DNA from: Vibrio tritonius
GTDB lineage: Bacteria; Pseudomonadota; Gammaproteobacteria; Enterobacterales; Vibrionaceae
NCBI RefSeq assembly: GCF_001547935.1
Contig: NZ_AP014636.1
Location: 496,001 to 560,000 of the forward strand
Direction of reading: 5' to 3'
DNA length: 64,000 bases
Shown: in pieces, positions 1 through 8,438 of the stretch
How positions within the stretch are numbered: position 1 is the stretch's first letter
Layout of the letters: each line of letters starts with the position of its first letter
The notes under the pieces: generated by a model
What the model saw: only the letters and a program-made list of their open reading frames with translations
What the model was told of the DNA's origin: nothing
Databases searched by the model: none
Translations under genes and position numbers: made by a program

Positions 1-1
1 C

Positions 2-406
2 CGCGGTGAAATTGCCATGGGACCTGTATGGGTTGATATGTTTTATAGCTGGAAAGCGGATGGCAAGCTGTCTCCAGCAATGAAACTGAAATTGATTGCT
101 CCGGGCATGCCGGGTCAGCCAATGTATTATGTCGTTCCGGAAAAAGCAGCCAACAAAAAGCTTGCAGAAGAGTTTATTGCGTTGGCGACCAGCCCCGAAA
201 TCCAAGCGAATGGGATTGTGAAACAATTTAATTGGTATCCAGGTATTGATGCCAATTTTGTGCAGAGTCAGTTGGATAAAGCAACGTGGGCTAAATTGTT
301 TAAAGAAATTACGCCAACGGATCTTAAAAACTATGGCAAAAGTTTCCCTACCGCCGCCTATTTTGATGACATCAAAGAAGGTTACGAGCGCCAAGTAGAA
401 AATTAA
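2..406 (+). CDS. ABC transporter substrate-binding protein, C-terminal part (cut by window edge)
   Basis: The reading frame is already open at base 2, so this is the last 134 residues or so of a longer protein. It reads like the C-terminal lobe of a family 1 extracellular solute-binding protein: a 'GQPMYYVVPEKAANKKLAEEF' style segment followed by helices, which is where these proteins place the 'cannot exclude terminal residues, mature lobe' region. Two ABC permease genes follow 75 bp downstream in the same direction, which fixes the role as the periplasmic binding component of an importer. Substrate is not evident; polyamine, iron and aminoethylphosphonate importers all share this layout. 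The apparent internal ATG at 17 is not the start. Confidence 0.8.
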   Translation, partial: RGEIAMGPVWVDMFYSWKADGKLSPAMKLKLIAPGMPGQPMYYVVPEKAANKKLAEEFIALATSPEIQANGIVKQFNWYPGIDANFVQSQLDKATWAKLFKEITPTDLKNYGKSFPTAAYFDDIKEGYERQVEN

Positions 407-480
407 TCAAACTTACGTTTGATATGACGAGACATTGATGTCTTTGAGGCATCAATGTCTCTGATTGAATTGGATTTATC

Positions 481-1311
481 ATGAATGAAAACAATCGTAC
501 ACTGGCCTTATTAATCTTACCTGCATTGGTTGTTATTGGGTGCTTTTTTGTCTACCCATTGGGGTATTCAATTTATTCTGGATTAACCGATGTTAACGGC
601 ATGCTTACTGGGCAGCATCTTGTCAAGGCTATTGATTTTTATGGCAAAGATATGCTGTTTACCGCAATTATTGTTATCGTTTCAATCGCATGCATTTTAG
701 TGCTGTCAGTCGGGATTAGCGCTTTAGTAACATTGTCACCTTTTCAAGGAATTACTAAATTGCTGGGGGCGTTATATCGCATTCCTTTATTTATTCCATT
801 CATAGTCACCGCGCAAATGATGAGAACCTTCTTGGCAAAAAATGGATTAATGAATAATGGGCTCGTTGAGTTAGGTATATTAACTCCGTTTGAAACCGTT
901 TCATTTTTGGGTTGGAAGGGCATCATTATTACGTTCATTTGGAAGCAACTTGCTTTTGCCACGTTACTTATTGCAGGAGCGATGGCAGCAATTGAAGCCG
1001 ACCAGACTCGCGCAGCGCGTAATCTCGGGGCAAATCGGTGGCGTATTTTATGGCAGATATTATTGCCCCAAATCAAAACGACAATAGCGGTAGCTATGGT
1101 GCTGTCGTTGGTTTCTATTATGTCGGTTCTTTCGGTTCCCATGATGATTGGGACGGGAACGCCCACAATGTTGAGTGCTGATATGGCATTTCGGATCAAT
1201 TCATACAGCGATTATCCAGTAGCTAATGCACTTGGTATTATCTCTTATTGTATGACAGGGCTTTTTAGCTGGTTTTATCTTCGACAAAGCACCAAGCAGG
1301 AGTCACGTTAA
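481..1311 (+). CDS. ABC transporter permease 1
   Basis: A 276-residue inner-membrane protein with about six hydrophobic segments, the first directly at the N terminus (residues 7-30). The EAA loop that docks on the ATPase is visible around residues 168-195, with the core 'AARNLGANRWRILWQILLP'. This identifies a binding-protein-dependent transport permease of the spermidine/iron/thiamine type. It follows the binding-protein gene and its stop overlaps the start of the second permease by one base (TAATG), so the two are translationally coupled and probably form a heterodimeric channel. No ATPase gene lies downstream; it may sit upstream of the window. Confidence 0.88.
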   Translation: MNENNRTLALLILPALVVIGCFFVYPLGYSIYSGLTDVNGMLTGQHLVKAIDFYGKDMLFTAIIVIVSIACILVLSVGISALVTLSPFQGITKLLGALYRIPLFIPFIVTAQMMRTFLAKNGLMNNGLVELGILTPFETVSFLGWKGIIITFIWKQLAFATLLIAGAMAAIEADQTRAARNLGANRWRILWQILLPQIKTTIAVAMVLSLVSIMSVLSVPMMIGTGTPTMLSADMAFRINSYSDYPVANALGIISYCMTGLFSWFYLRQSTKQESR

Positions 1312-2177
1312 TGAGCTCTTTTGTATTATCCTTGCCTCAACAATGTATGGCGCTTTCATCTCACTGCGTTAGACGTATCAAAGCTCACTTTTGGCTACAA
1401 GTTTTTTTCTTGGTGTTCTTTATGCTGGCTATCTTTGGCCCGCTTTGTAACCTCTTAATTTGGAGTGTCACCGAAAGTTGGTTTTTCCCTCACACCTTAC
1501 CGAGCGAATGGGGATTGAAATATTGGCATAAAGTATTTAGTCCGTACAGTGATGTGTCGGGTTCGCTATTAACCAGCCTTTTCATTGCTGTGTCAGCGAC
1601 CGCATTGGCCTTATTGATCTCCATACCTGCCGGCTACGCACTTTCAAAACCAAGTATGCCACTACGCTTACCGCTGATGATGCTGTTTCTCTTACCGCAA
1701 GCTTTCCCTAACCTTACGGTGTATATGAATATTGCTAAGTTGTTTTATCAGGTGGGGCTAAATGGCACTGTGATTGGCGTTATCTTAGTGCATACGGTTC
1801 ATGGGCTGATGTATTCCGTTTGGATCACGGTTGCGGCTTTTTCTGCTCAAGATCCATTACTGATTCGTGCTGCTCGTAATATTGGTGCCGGTCCAGTCAA
1901 AGCCTTTTTTTCGGTGACATTACCTTTGGCTGCTCCCGGTATTGTGGCCAGTGGCATATTCGTTTTTTTAGAATCGATGGACGAATTTACTGGGACATTT
2001 TTTGTTGGCGCCCCCGAGGTCAATACGCTACCGCTATTGCTGTATACCGCCAGTATGGAAGGGAACTATCAGATTTCGTCGATCACGGCTCTCATATTAC
2101 TCGTACCTTCGATTCTTTTTATGTTGATTATTCAGAAGTTCATGAAGCCAGAAATGATGTCGAAATTGGGTAAATAG
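1311..2177 (+). CDS. ABC transporter permease 2
   Basis: A 288-residue membrane protein with a 25-30 residue cytoplasmic N-terminal extension, then six or so transmembrane stretches. The EAA-type loop is near residues 178-203 ('IRAARNIGAGPVKAFFSVTLP' region). It is the partner of the permease immediately upstream, whose stop codon it overlaps. After this gene the transporter operon ends without an ATPase; 94 bp later comes the residual tail of the gene disrupted by the IS66 element, on the opposite strand. Substrate cannot be read from the sequence. Confidence 0.88.
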   Translation: MSSFVLSLPQQCMALSSHCVRRIKAHFWLQVFFLVFFMLAIFGPLCNLLIWSVTESWFFPHTLPSEWGLKYWHKVFSPYSDVSGSLLTSLFIAVSATALALLISIPAGYALSKPSMPLRLPLMMLFLLPQAFPNLTVYMNIAKLFYQVGLNGTVIGVILVHTVHGLMYSVWITVAAFSAQDPLLIRAARNIGAGPVKAFFSVTLPLAAPGIVASGIFVFLESMDEFTGTFFVGAPEVNTLPLLLYTASMEGNYQISSITALILLVPSILFMLIIQKFMKPEMMSKLGK

Positions 2178-2271
2178 TTTTTCTGATAATAGTAATAATT
2201 GAGTATTTATTATTGTATGAACCTTCTTATTCCTATTATCCCTGTCATTATCTGGAATCTAACTATAAAAA

Positions 2272-2391
2272 TTATCCTTTAAGAGAAGATAATTGATTAA
2301 TTACTTTATTAACCCGGTGTTCAATATCTAAACGATCTAATGTGATATATCTTAGTTTCCACGTTTGGAGTAGGTCTTGAATTTTATGATC
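2272..2391 (-). pseudogene. 3' end of P-loop ATPase gene, severed by the IS66 element
   Basis: Read on the minus strand from base 2391, one frame stays open for 39 codons to a TAA at 2274-2272, starting Asp-His-Lys-Ile-Gln and ending Leu-Lys-Gly. It has no start of its own. Joined to base 4793 with one copy of the 8 bp duplication removed, it continues the frame of the ATPase fragment at 4793-5236 exactly. The rebuilt gene would be 187 codons plus stop. The segment is therefore the displaced C-terminal quarter of that protein. Confidence 0.9.
2384..2391. repeat. 8 bp target-site duplication, left copy
   Basis: TTATGATC lies directly outside the left end of the IS66 element and is repeated exactly at 4785-4792 outside the right end. 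IS66-family transposition is known to duplicate 8 bp, so this is the insertion footprint. Confidence 0.93.
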
Positions 2392-2471
2392 GTAAGCGCA
2401 CCACAAACCCCACATTCTAAACAGGCTTTGCCCACTCTATGATCACATCTCCAATCCAAAGGAGATGTGAC

Positions 2472-2792
2472 ATGAATAAACGACGCACCGACCAAGAATG
2501 GCTTTCGCTGATTGAGCAATGCCAAGCCAGTTCGCTCACACAACAAGCTTTTTGCCAAAAACACGACATTAGCGTATCGACGTTTTACGCTAAGCGGCAG
2601 CAGTTGAGTGTTAACCCATCCCCAACTCAGAGTGGCTTCGTTAAGGCCGAAATTATTGAAAAAACCACCTGTCGCAAGGTGACCCAGACGTCGGTAGCCA
2701 ACATGACTTTGATGGTAAATAACGTCGAATTGAGTATTCCTCAAGGCACGCCACCACACTATCTTGCAGAGTTGATTGGAGCCTTGTCATGA
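2472..2792 (+). CDS. tnpA: IS66 family accessory protein TnpA (OrfA)
   Basis: A 106-residue small basic protein beginning MNKRRTDQEWLSLIEQC, with a helix-turn-helix-like segment (residues 22-43, 'LTQQAFCQKHDISVSTFYAK'). The ATG at 2472 is preferred over an upstream in-frame ATG because a GGAG Shine-Dalgarno at 2461 sits at good spacing. The stop overlaps the tnpB start (ATGA). In IS66 elements this protein is needed for transposition, probably in DNA binding, but is not the catalytic subunit. Confidence 0.9.
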   Translation: MNKRRTDQEWLSLIEQCQASSLTQQAFCQKHDISVSTFYAKRQQLSVNPSPTQSGFVKAEIIEKTTCRKVTQTSVANMTLMVNNVELSIPQGTPPHYLAELIGALS

Positions 2793-3142
2793 AACGCATG
2801 ATGACCGCGCCAGTGGTGTATTTATACCGTGAGTTTGTTGATTTCAGAAAGTCTATTAATGGTCTGGCGCTGTTGATTGAATCCGAAACCGACCTCGAAC
2901 TGGGCTCAGGGGCATTGTTCCTCTTCACCAATAAACAACGCGATAAAATCAAAGCGTTGTATTGGGACCAAACGGGTTATGCGCTCTGGTATAAACGCCT
3001 CGAAAAAGCCAAGTTTAAATGGCCCACACAAGAGAAAAATGCCGTGTTTACCTTAACGCAATTTGACCTCGACAGACTGCTTTCTGGCTTCACAATAATC
3101 GGCCATAAACCAGTGAAAATCGACAGTTTTACAATGGGTTAA
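2789..3142 (+). CDS. tnpB: IS66 family accessory protein TnpB (OrfB)
   Basis: A 117-residue protein with the family signature 'DFRKSINGLALL' at about residues 17-29 and the conserved 'LFLFTNKQRDKIKALYWD' block at about 43-60. Length matches the usual 115-120 residues. Its start overlaps the tnpA stop by four bases, indicating translational coupling. It is required for IS66 movement by an unknown mechanism. Confidence 0.93.
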   Translation: MKRMMTAPVVYLYREFVDFRKSINGLALLIESETDLELGSGALFLFTNKQRDKIKALYWDQTGYALWYKRLEKAKFKWPTQEKNAVFTLTQFDLDRLLSGFTIIGHKPVKIDSFTMG

Positions 3143-3201
3143 TGGCAATAAAAGTCAAATAAACCAAGCCTTTTTTATCGGTATTAAGTACAATAACTAC
3201 C

Positions 3202-4755
3202 ATGAAAAAGACGACCCCCGACATCAATCCAGACAGCCAAAACATCGCGGAACTTCAAGCGATGGTGAAGGCGTTGATGTCTGAGCAAGCCGCTTGGCAG
3301 CAAAAAGAATCGCAGTGGCAACAAGAGCGCCAATCCTTAATTGAGCAGTTCAAACTGGCACTTGACCGTCAGTTCGCCAAACGCTCTGAAGCGTTAAAAC
3401 CGTATAACGAAGCTCAGGGCGACTTCTTTAATGAAGTGGAATGCGAAGCGGAGAACGTCGAGGAAGAAGTGGTGACCACGACGACCACAACAAAGCGCCG
3501 TGGTAAACGCAAGCCATTACCGAAAGACTTACCTCGCGAAACCGTGGTGCTTGACCTGGATGAGCACGATAAAAATTGTCCTTGCTGCCAGCATTCTCTG
3601 CATCAAATCGGGGAAGACCGTAGCGAGAAACTGGAGTTCACGCCTGCAGTCCTCAAAGTTATCGAATACGTTCGTCCTAAATACGCGTGCCGTCATTGTG
3701 AGCAACACAGTGAGACTAACCCAGTTCACCAACAGCCAGCACCCGAGAGCATTATCCCGAAAAGCTTCGCCACAGAAAGCTTGCTGGCCAATATCATCTT
3801 GGGTAAATACCAGTACGCCTTGCCGCTTTATCGACAAGAAACCTTGTTCACGCAATCGGGCATCGACTTATCAAGAACCACCATGGCTCGCTGGGTTATC
3901 CAAGTCAGTGAGAAGTTCCAACCCTTGTACCAAGCCTTAAAAACGCACTTACTTGAACAAGTGGTGGTTCATGCCGATGAAACCCCATTGAATGTGCTGC
4001 AAGAAGAGAAGCGCAGTTACATGTGGCTTTACTGCTCAGGAGCTGACTCTCCGCAAGCTTGTTTACCGGAGATGAAAAACATCGTCTTGTACGACTATCA
4101 AAACAGTCGCGCGAGAGCGTGCCCAATGGACTTCTTGGGAGATTACTCGGGTTACCTGCAAACCGATGGTTATGCGGCGTACGATGGTCTCACTCAAGTG
4201 ACAAACGTCGGTTGCTTCGCTCATGCTCGCCGTAAGTTCATGGAGGCAAAAAAGCTCCAGGGAAAAGGCAAGACTGGGAAAGTGGATATCGCGCTGGCGA
4301 AAATCCAAAAACTCTATGCGCTCGAAGCTCGCTTAAAACCGTCATCAGCTGAAGAGCGTTGGTCAGAAAGACAAACACACGCCAAACCAATATTGGACGA
4401 CCTGTATCAATGGCTCACGACACAGAAAGTGTTCGAATCCAGCCCACTGGGTAAAGCGATTAAATACACCTTGGGTCAATGGCCAAAGTTGGTGCGTTAT
4501 GTGGATGATGGGCACTTATCCATCGACAACAATCGAGCAGAACGTGCGATAAAATCAATGGTCATTGGCCGAAAAAATTGGCTCTTCGCCAACACATCAA
4601 AAGGTGCTGATGCTAGCGCATTACTCTATAGCATCATCGAGACGGCTAAAGCCAATGGGCTCATTCTCTACGATTACATGGTCAAGTGCATGAAAGAGCT
4701 GGCGAAAGCAGAGCCCGACATTGACTCACTTCTTCCGTGGAACTTCTCACATTAA
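3202..4755 (+). CDS. tnpC: IS66 family DDE transposase TnpC
   Basis: A 517-residue protein and the catalytic transposase of the element. The N-terminal region (about 15-60) is a Gln/Glu-rich coiled coil; next is a zinc-finger-like part with a CPCC pair near residue 130 and a CRHCE motif near 160. The DDE triad reads as Asp259 in HADETP, Asp322 in TDGYAAYD and Glu447 in NNRAERAIK, followed by the conserved 'GRKNWLFANTSKGA' block. The gene is uninterrupted and full length, so the element is probably able to move. Confidence 0.95.
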   Translation: MKKTTPDINPDSQNIAELQAMVKALMSEQAAWQQKESQWQQERQSLIEQFKLALDRQFAKRSEALKPYNEAQGDFFNEVECEAENVEEEVVTTTTTTKRRGKRKPLPKDLPRETVVLDLDEHDKNCPCCQHSLHQIGEDRSEKLEFTPAVLKVIEYVRPKYACRHCEQHSETNPVHQQPAPESIIPKSFATESLLANIILGKYQYALPLYRQETLFTQSGIDLSRTTMARWVIQVSEKFQPLYQALKTHLLEQVVVHADETPLNVLQEEKRSYMWLYCSGADSPQACLPEMKNIVLYDYQNSRARACPMDFLGDYSGYLQTDGYAAYDGLTQVTNVGCFAHARRKFMEAKKLQGKGKTGKVDIALAKIQKLYALEARLKPSSAEERWSERQTHAKPILDDLYQWLTTQKVFESSPLGKAIKYTLGQWPKLVRYVDDGHLSIDNNRAERAIKSMVIGRKNWLFANTSKGADASALLYSIIETAKANGLILYDYMVKCMKELAKAEPDIDSLLPWNFSH

Positions 4756-4780
4756 AACGCCCCGTGTGTTCATGGGGTGC

Positions 4781-5236
4781 TTACTTATGATCCACTTTAT
4801 AGTGGAACTCTATATCCTCGGAACGATACCCGTCCGACTGAAAAGGAACAATACCAAAAGGAAGGTAGATATGTAAGTCGTACTTTTGTGCGTGATAATA
4901 ACATTTCTCGGTCAATTTGTTTTGCATAGAAGGGGGCATATCAAATGTATCTCTAACTCTCCAAAAAGCTTCTACATCGATAAAAGAACGTTCGGTCAGA
5001 AAGTTATACTGGTTATGCTCAATTTGTTGTTTGCGCTTGAAATAGGCTATCTGAAACTCTCTTAAACTGTCGCGTGACATGACATCAGTATGTCCATGTC
5101 CCATCTTATCAAGAATTGAACGAGCATCAGGTGTAATGAAATGACTAATGTAAGATCTGAATTTTTTGTTTTTCATTAGATGATTTGATAAAAATGTTTT
5201 ACCGACGGAACTTGATCCTGTTAATGCAATTCTCAA
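4781..5236 (-). pseudogene. P-loop ATPase/kinase, 5' part, truncated by IS66
   Basis: Residues 1-150 are native: MRIALTGSSSVGKT is a Walker A loop, and the composition resembles AAA_28-like P-loop NTPases found near NAD or nucleotide kinases. After His150 the frame reads one altered codon and the stop formed by the IS end (Lys, TAA at 4783-4781). The genuine remainder lies at 2272-2391, giving a 187-residue ancestral protein. The truncated product lacks the C-terminal helices ('RLDIEHRVNKVINQL' region) and is probably non-functional, although the Walker A part is still encoded. Function is not known. Confidence 0.88.
4785..4792. repeat. 8 bp target-site duplication, right copy
   Basis: Exact copy of TTATGATC found at the left end (2384-2391). 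It lies immediately outside the GTAAGC terminal repeat. Confidence 0.93.
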
Positions 5237-5408
5237 TTTAACAACCTTACTTTTAATCTTTACTCAGATAATAAATATATAGAAATCTGATTTCCACAAT
5301 TATTTATGTGCCTAACTATTGAAATTAAACCTACTGTCATATTTTAATCACCTTTCTCATGGAAATTATAGGGAGATTAATTTACTGCAAGCAATATGAG
5401 AGGAATAT

Positions 5409-7163
5409 ATGTCAGAGGGATTGAGCCGCAGACGCTTTTTGGAATTGGCTGCAAAAGGATTTGGTGCAGTTGTTATATCTTATGGATTAATGGGATGTAA
5501 TGATGAATCTCTAATTAGTGGGACTTTTGAGCATGGGGTAGCCAGTGGCGATCCGTTAAATGATTCAGTGATTTTATGGACCCGAGTGACGCCCGAAAAA
5601 GATGGTGATGTCACAGTCAACTGGGTAGTAGCTACAGACAGCAGTTTTACTAACATCGTCACTAACGGTAACTATGTAACAACTGCAGAGCGAGATTATA
5701 CCGTTAAAGTTGATGCAATAGGGTTGAGTTCGAATACCACCTATTACTATCGTTTCTTTGTCGGTAATGAACAATCTACCGTTGGGGTAACAAAAACACT
5801 GCCCACTGGCGATGTGAGTGCAGTGAAGCTGGCTGTGGTGTCTTGCTCTAACTATCCTGCTGGCTTTTTTAACGTCTACGATATGATTGCTCAGAATTCA
5901 GACCTTGATGCGGTTTTACATCTTGGTGATTATATTTACGAGTATGGTCGTGGTGAATATGCCAGTGATAATGCTGAAGCGATCGGTCGTGAAGTTCTTC
6001 CGAGTAACGAGTTATTGACCTTATCTGATTACCGAACTCGTTATGCTCAATATCGAACTGACGAAAGACTACAAAAAATTCATGCACAGGTGCCGTTTAT
6101 CACCATTTGGGATGACCACGAAGTAGCAAACGATGCCTGGAAAGACGGTGCTGAAAATCATAATGATGGCGAGGGTGACTACGACTCTCGTAAAGATTAT
6201 GCCACTCAAGCTTACTTTGAATGGATTCCTATTCGACCTTGGTCATTAGGTGATCATGTTGATATCTATCGCAGCTTTAGTTTTGGCAATTTACTTGATT
6301 TGCATATGCTGGATACCAGACTTCTGGCGCGAGATGTACAACTCGACTATTCAGATTACATGAATGCCGACGGCAGTTTTGATGAAACCGCACTTGAAGC
6401 AGCACTCACTGATGATACTCGAACCATGATGGGTGAAACTCAGTTTGCGTGGCTGACTCAGCAGTTAACTGCCAGTTCGGCAACTTGGCAGGTGATCGGC
6501 CAACAAGTGCTAATGGGAAGAATGACACTGCCTGCAGCAGTGGCGTTACAAGAGATGTCGATTGGTGATTATGCGACTCTGGGGCCTTTAGCTTTATTGG
6601 CACAACGTGTGACTGCTGGTGACGAAACCTTAACCGCTGATGAAATTAGCTATGTTTCTGAAAATCAATCTCTCTTAACAGAAGAGGTGCTTGCATTGCT
6701 GGCGCTTCCTTCTGTGCCCTACAACTTAGATGCTTGGGATGGTTACGCTTATGAACGAGAAAGGCTATTTAGTCTTCTGAGTTCATTAGGTAAGAATACA
6801 GTAGTGGTGGCAGGGGATACCCACAATTCTTGGGCAAATAATTTACGTGATGAGGATGGTAATGCTGTTGCGGTGGAGTTTGCGACTAGCTCTGTAACAT
6901 CACCAGGAATGGAATACTACCTTGATATTTCAGAGGATTTGGCGTCAACGTATGAGGCCGCAGTGACCGATCTTGTGGATGATTTACAATATACGAATTT
7001 GATCGATAGAGGATACTTGTTGCTTGAGATAACGGCTGAACGTGCAACCAGTACATGGTATTTTGTGGATACCATTTTATCTACAGACTACTCTGAAAAA
7101 TCAGCTCGTAGAACAATCGGTTACATGGTGGCAGGCACTCCTGAAGTCATTATGGAAAGTTAG
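5409..7163 (+). CDS. phoD: PhoD-like alkaline phosphatase/phosphodiesterase, Tat-exported lipoprotein
   Basis: The 584-residue protein starts with a twin-arginine signal (SRRRFLE, residues 6-12) followed by a hydrophobic stretch and a lipobox ending at Cys30 (LMGC), so it is probably a Tat-exported lipoprotein. A PhoD N-terminal domain follows ('HGVASGDPLNDSVILWTRV', about 39-58). The metallophosphatase core shows LGDYIYEYG (about 172), WDDHEV (about 234) and GDTHNSW (about 470), the metal ligands of the Fe/Ca PhoD family. It hydrolyses phosphomonoesters or diesters outside the cytoplasm to supply phosphate. A GAGGA ribosome-binding site precedes the ATG. No pho box was recognised upstream. 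Confidence 0.88.
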   Translation: MSEGLSRRRFLELAAKGFGAVVISYGLMGCNDESLISGTFEHGVASGDPLNDSVILWTRVTPEKDGDVTVNWVVATDSSFTNIVTNGNYVTTAERDYTVKVDAIGLSSNTTYYYRFFVGNEQSTVGVTKTLPTGDVSAVKLAVVSCSNYPAGFFNVYDMIAQNSDLDAVLHLGDYIYEYGRGEYASDNAEAIGREVLPSNELLTLSDYRTRYAQYRTDERLQKIHAQVPFITIWDDHEVANDAWKDGAENHNDGEGDYDSRKDYATQAYFEWIPIRPWSLGDHVDIYRSFSFGNLLDLHMLDTRLLARDVQLDYSDYMNADGSFDETALEAALTDDTRTMMGETQFAWLTQQLTASSATWQVIGQQVLMGRMTLPAAVALQEMSIGDYATLGPLALLAQRVTAGDETLTADEISYVSENQSLLTEEVLALLALPSVPYNLDAWDGYAYERERLFSLLSSLGKNTVVVAGDTHNSWANNLRDEDGNAVAVEFATSSVTSPGMEYYLDISEDLASTYEAAVTDLVDDLQYTNLIDRGYLLLEITAERATSTWYFVDTILSTDYSEKSARRTIGYMVAGTPEVIMES

Positions 7164-7171
7164 TTTTTCTT

Positions 7172-7201
7172 AGTGAATGCCACGAAATAGTGGCATTCAC
7201 T
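7172..7201. terminator. 12 bp perfect hairpin between convergent genes
   Basis: AGTGAATGCCAC and its exact complement are separated by a 6-base loop, between the phoD stop (7163) and the stop of the convergent HAD gene (7213). Neither strand has a long T-run after the stem, so it may be a weak or Rho-assisted terminator, or just an mRNA-stabilising hairpin. Confidence 0.55.
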
Positions 7202-7212
7202 GTATTAAGTGA

Positions 7213-7830
7213 CTAGAAATCTAGGCCTAGTGCTTTTAACGCTTGTTCACCTTGGGCTGCATTTTTAAATTCTATTGCGGTAATGCCGACATCTTGCGCG
7301 CCTTTTACATTGTGCGGCATATCGTCGAGGAAAATGGTCTCTTCTGCTTTAATTTCAAACTGGTTAAGCAGGTGCTGGTAGATTTCTGCTTGAGGTTTAA
7401 GTATGCACACGTCAGCAGAAACAACAGTGCCTTCGAAGAGCTCCCAAAACGTGTAAGTGGACTTCAAATGAGCCACGATTTCATGGACATTGTCGGTCAA
7501 GGCAAACACACGGTAGCCTGCTTTTTTAACACGTTTGACGAGATCGACAGAGCCATAGATAAGGATCTGAGTTTGTCTTACATAGTAAAACAGACGTTCA
7601 CATTCGACTTCAGACAACCCAAATAAAATTTGATGCTGCAACTTTGCTTCGTTCTCGGAAATCAATCCTTTGTTGAGGTTATACCAAATTTCTGAACGAA
7701 AAATGGATTCAGCCAAGCTCTCAATGTCATACGAATCGTCGAAGGTAAGTCGTGTTATCTCCACAGGATTCCAACGCACTAGTACATTACCGATATCGAA
7801 TACAACATTTTTGAACGAGCTAGATGCCAT
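7213..7830 (-). CDS. HAD-superfamily phosphatase (YihX/YfnB-like)
   Basis: A 205-residue HAD subfamily IA hydrolase. Motif I is FDIGNVLVRWNP with Asp9 as nucleophile and Gly-Asn in the place of the usual second Asp, as in YihX-type sugar phosphatases; motif II is the ALTDN segment; motif III and IV are KPQAEIYQHLL and FLDDMPHN. The start at 7830 was chosen because an AGGAGG-like site sits 6-8 bases upstream; an in-frame ATG 45 bases earlier lacks one. Likely acts on a sugar phosphate or nucleotide in the cytoplasm. Substrate unknown. Confidence 0.82.
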   Translation of the reverse strand: MASSSFKNVVFDIGNVLVRWNPVEITRLTFDDSYDIESLAESIFRSEIWYNLNKGLISENEAKLQHQILFGLSEVECERLFYYVRQTQILIYGSVDLVKRVKKAGYRVFALTDNVHEIVAHLKSTYTFWELFEGTVVSADVCILKPQAEIYQHLLNQFEIKAEETIFLDDMPHNVKGAQDVGITAIEFKNAAQGEQALKALGLDF

Positions 7831-8438
7831 GTTAATTTCCTCCATAGGACTAATATGAGCTGCGTTAAGACACAAAACTAAGCAGTGAATAGTTGACGAG
7901 CAGGGATGGGATAAGTGCTCTCAAGAATAATCAATTATGCCTGTAACGCTGGGGATTCTTTGTGCAGGGCTAGACGCTTTTACATTGCCTTATTATTAAT
8001 TTTATAAAATAAAATGCAGATAAATTGGTGGTTGGAAATAAATAAGCTTTCACTGACGAGAGAAACAGCAATGTAGGCAATTTTCTACAATAGGCTTTGA
8101 AAAATATATTTAGCCGAATTCTATATCGAACTATGGCGAGGATTATTTGATACTAGCTGGTGGGGGTAAATTATTTGTTTTAAAGAAATATTAATAATAT
8201 TTCCCTATGACTAAACTATCGATATCTATTGGTGTGTGTAGCTATCATGCTGATTTTAAACACTTATTAACGTTTTGTTGCATCGCTTGTGATTGGATTC
8301 ACATAAAAGTCAACTGCGTTAAAAAAACAAAAATCTGAGCGAAAAAAAGAAAACAGCATCAACCTCTACGGATAAAGTAATAAACGTATTAACAATGAAG
8401 TAAGAATTAATTGTATATAGTTTTTTATTGGAGTCCTT
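7831..8438 (+). other. Intergenic leader of the glycoside locus
   Basis: 608 bp with no credible gene. It is A+T-rich with long A-runs near 8320-8350. The only clear site is the CRP palindrome at 8288-8303; a GGAG ribosome-binding site precedes the GH3 ATG at 8439. The distance from CRP site to start codon leaves room for a 5' untranslated region of about 80-100 bases. Confidence 0.6.
8288..8303 (+). promoter_or_regulatory. CRP (cAMP receptor protein) site
   Basis: TGTGA-TTGGAT-TCACA matches both consensus half-sites with the correct 6-base spacer. It lies 135 bp upstream of the GH3 gene, a suitable place to activate the GH3-pgmB-porin-GH1 operon when preferred sugars are scarce. Confidence 0.8.

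Larger units (their letters stand above)
2392..4784 (+). mobile_element. Complete IS66-family insertion sequence (2393 bp)
   Basis: The element starts GTAAGCGCACCAC and, read inward on the other strand, ends GTAAGCACCCCAT, giving imperfect terminal inverted repeats with the GTAAGC tip usual for IS66. It carries the full three-gene set tnpA, tnpB and tnpC in one direction, all intact, and is flanked by perfect 8 bp direct repeats (TTATGATC). The intact repeats and undamaged genes suggest a recent insertion. It sits inside a P-loop ATPase gene of the opposite orientation. Confidence 0.95.

Noticed and set aside
744..1199. 151-codon minus-strand open frame inside permease 1
   Set aside because: It is antisense to a clear membrane protein, has no motif and reflects codon bias.
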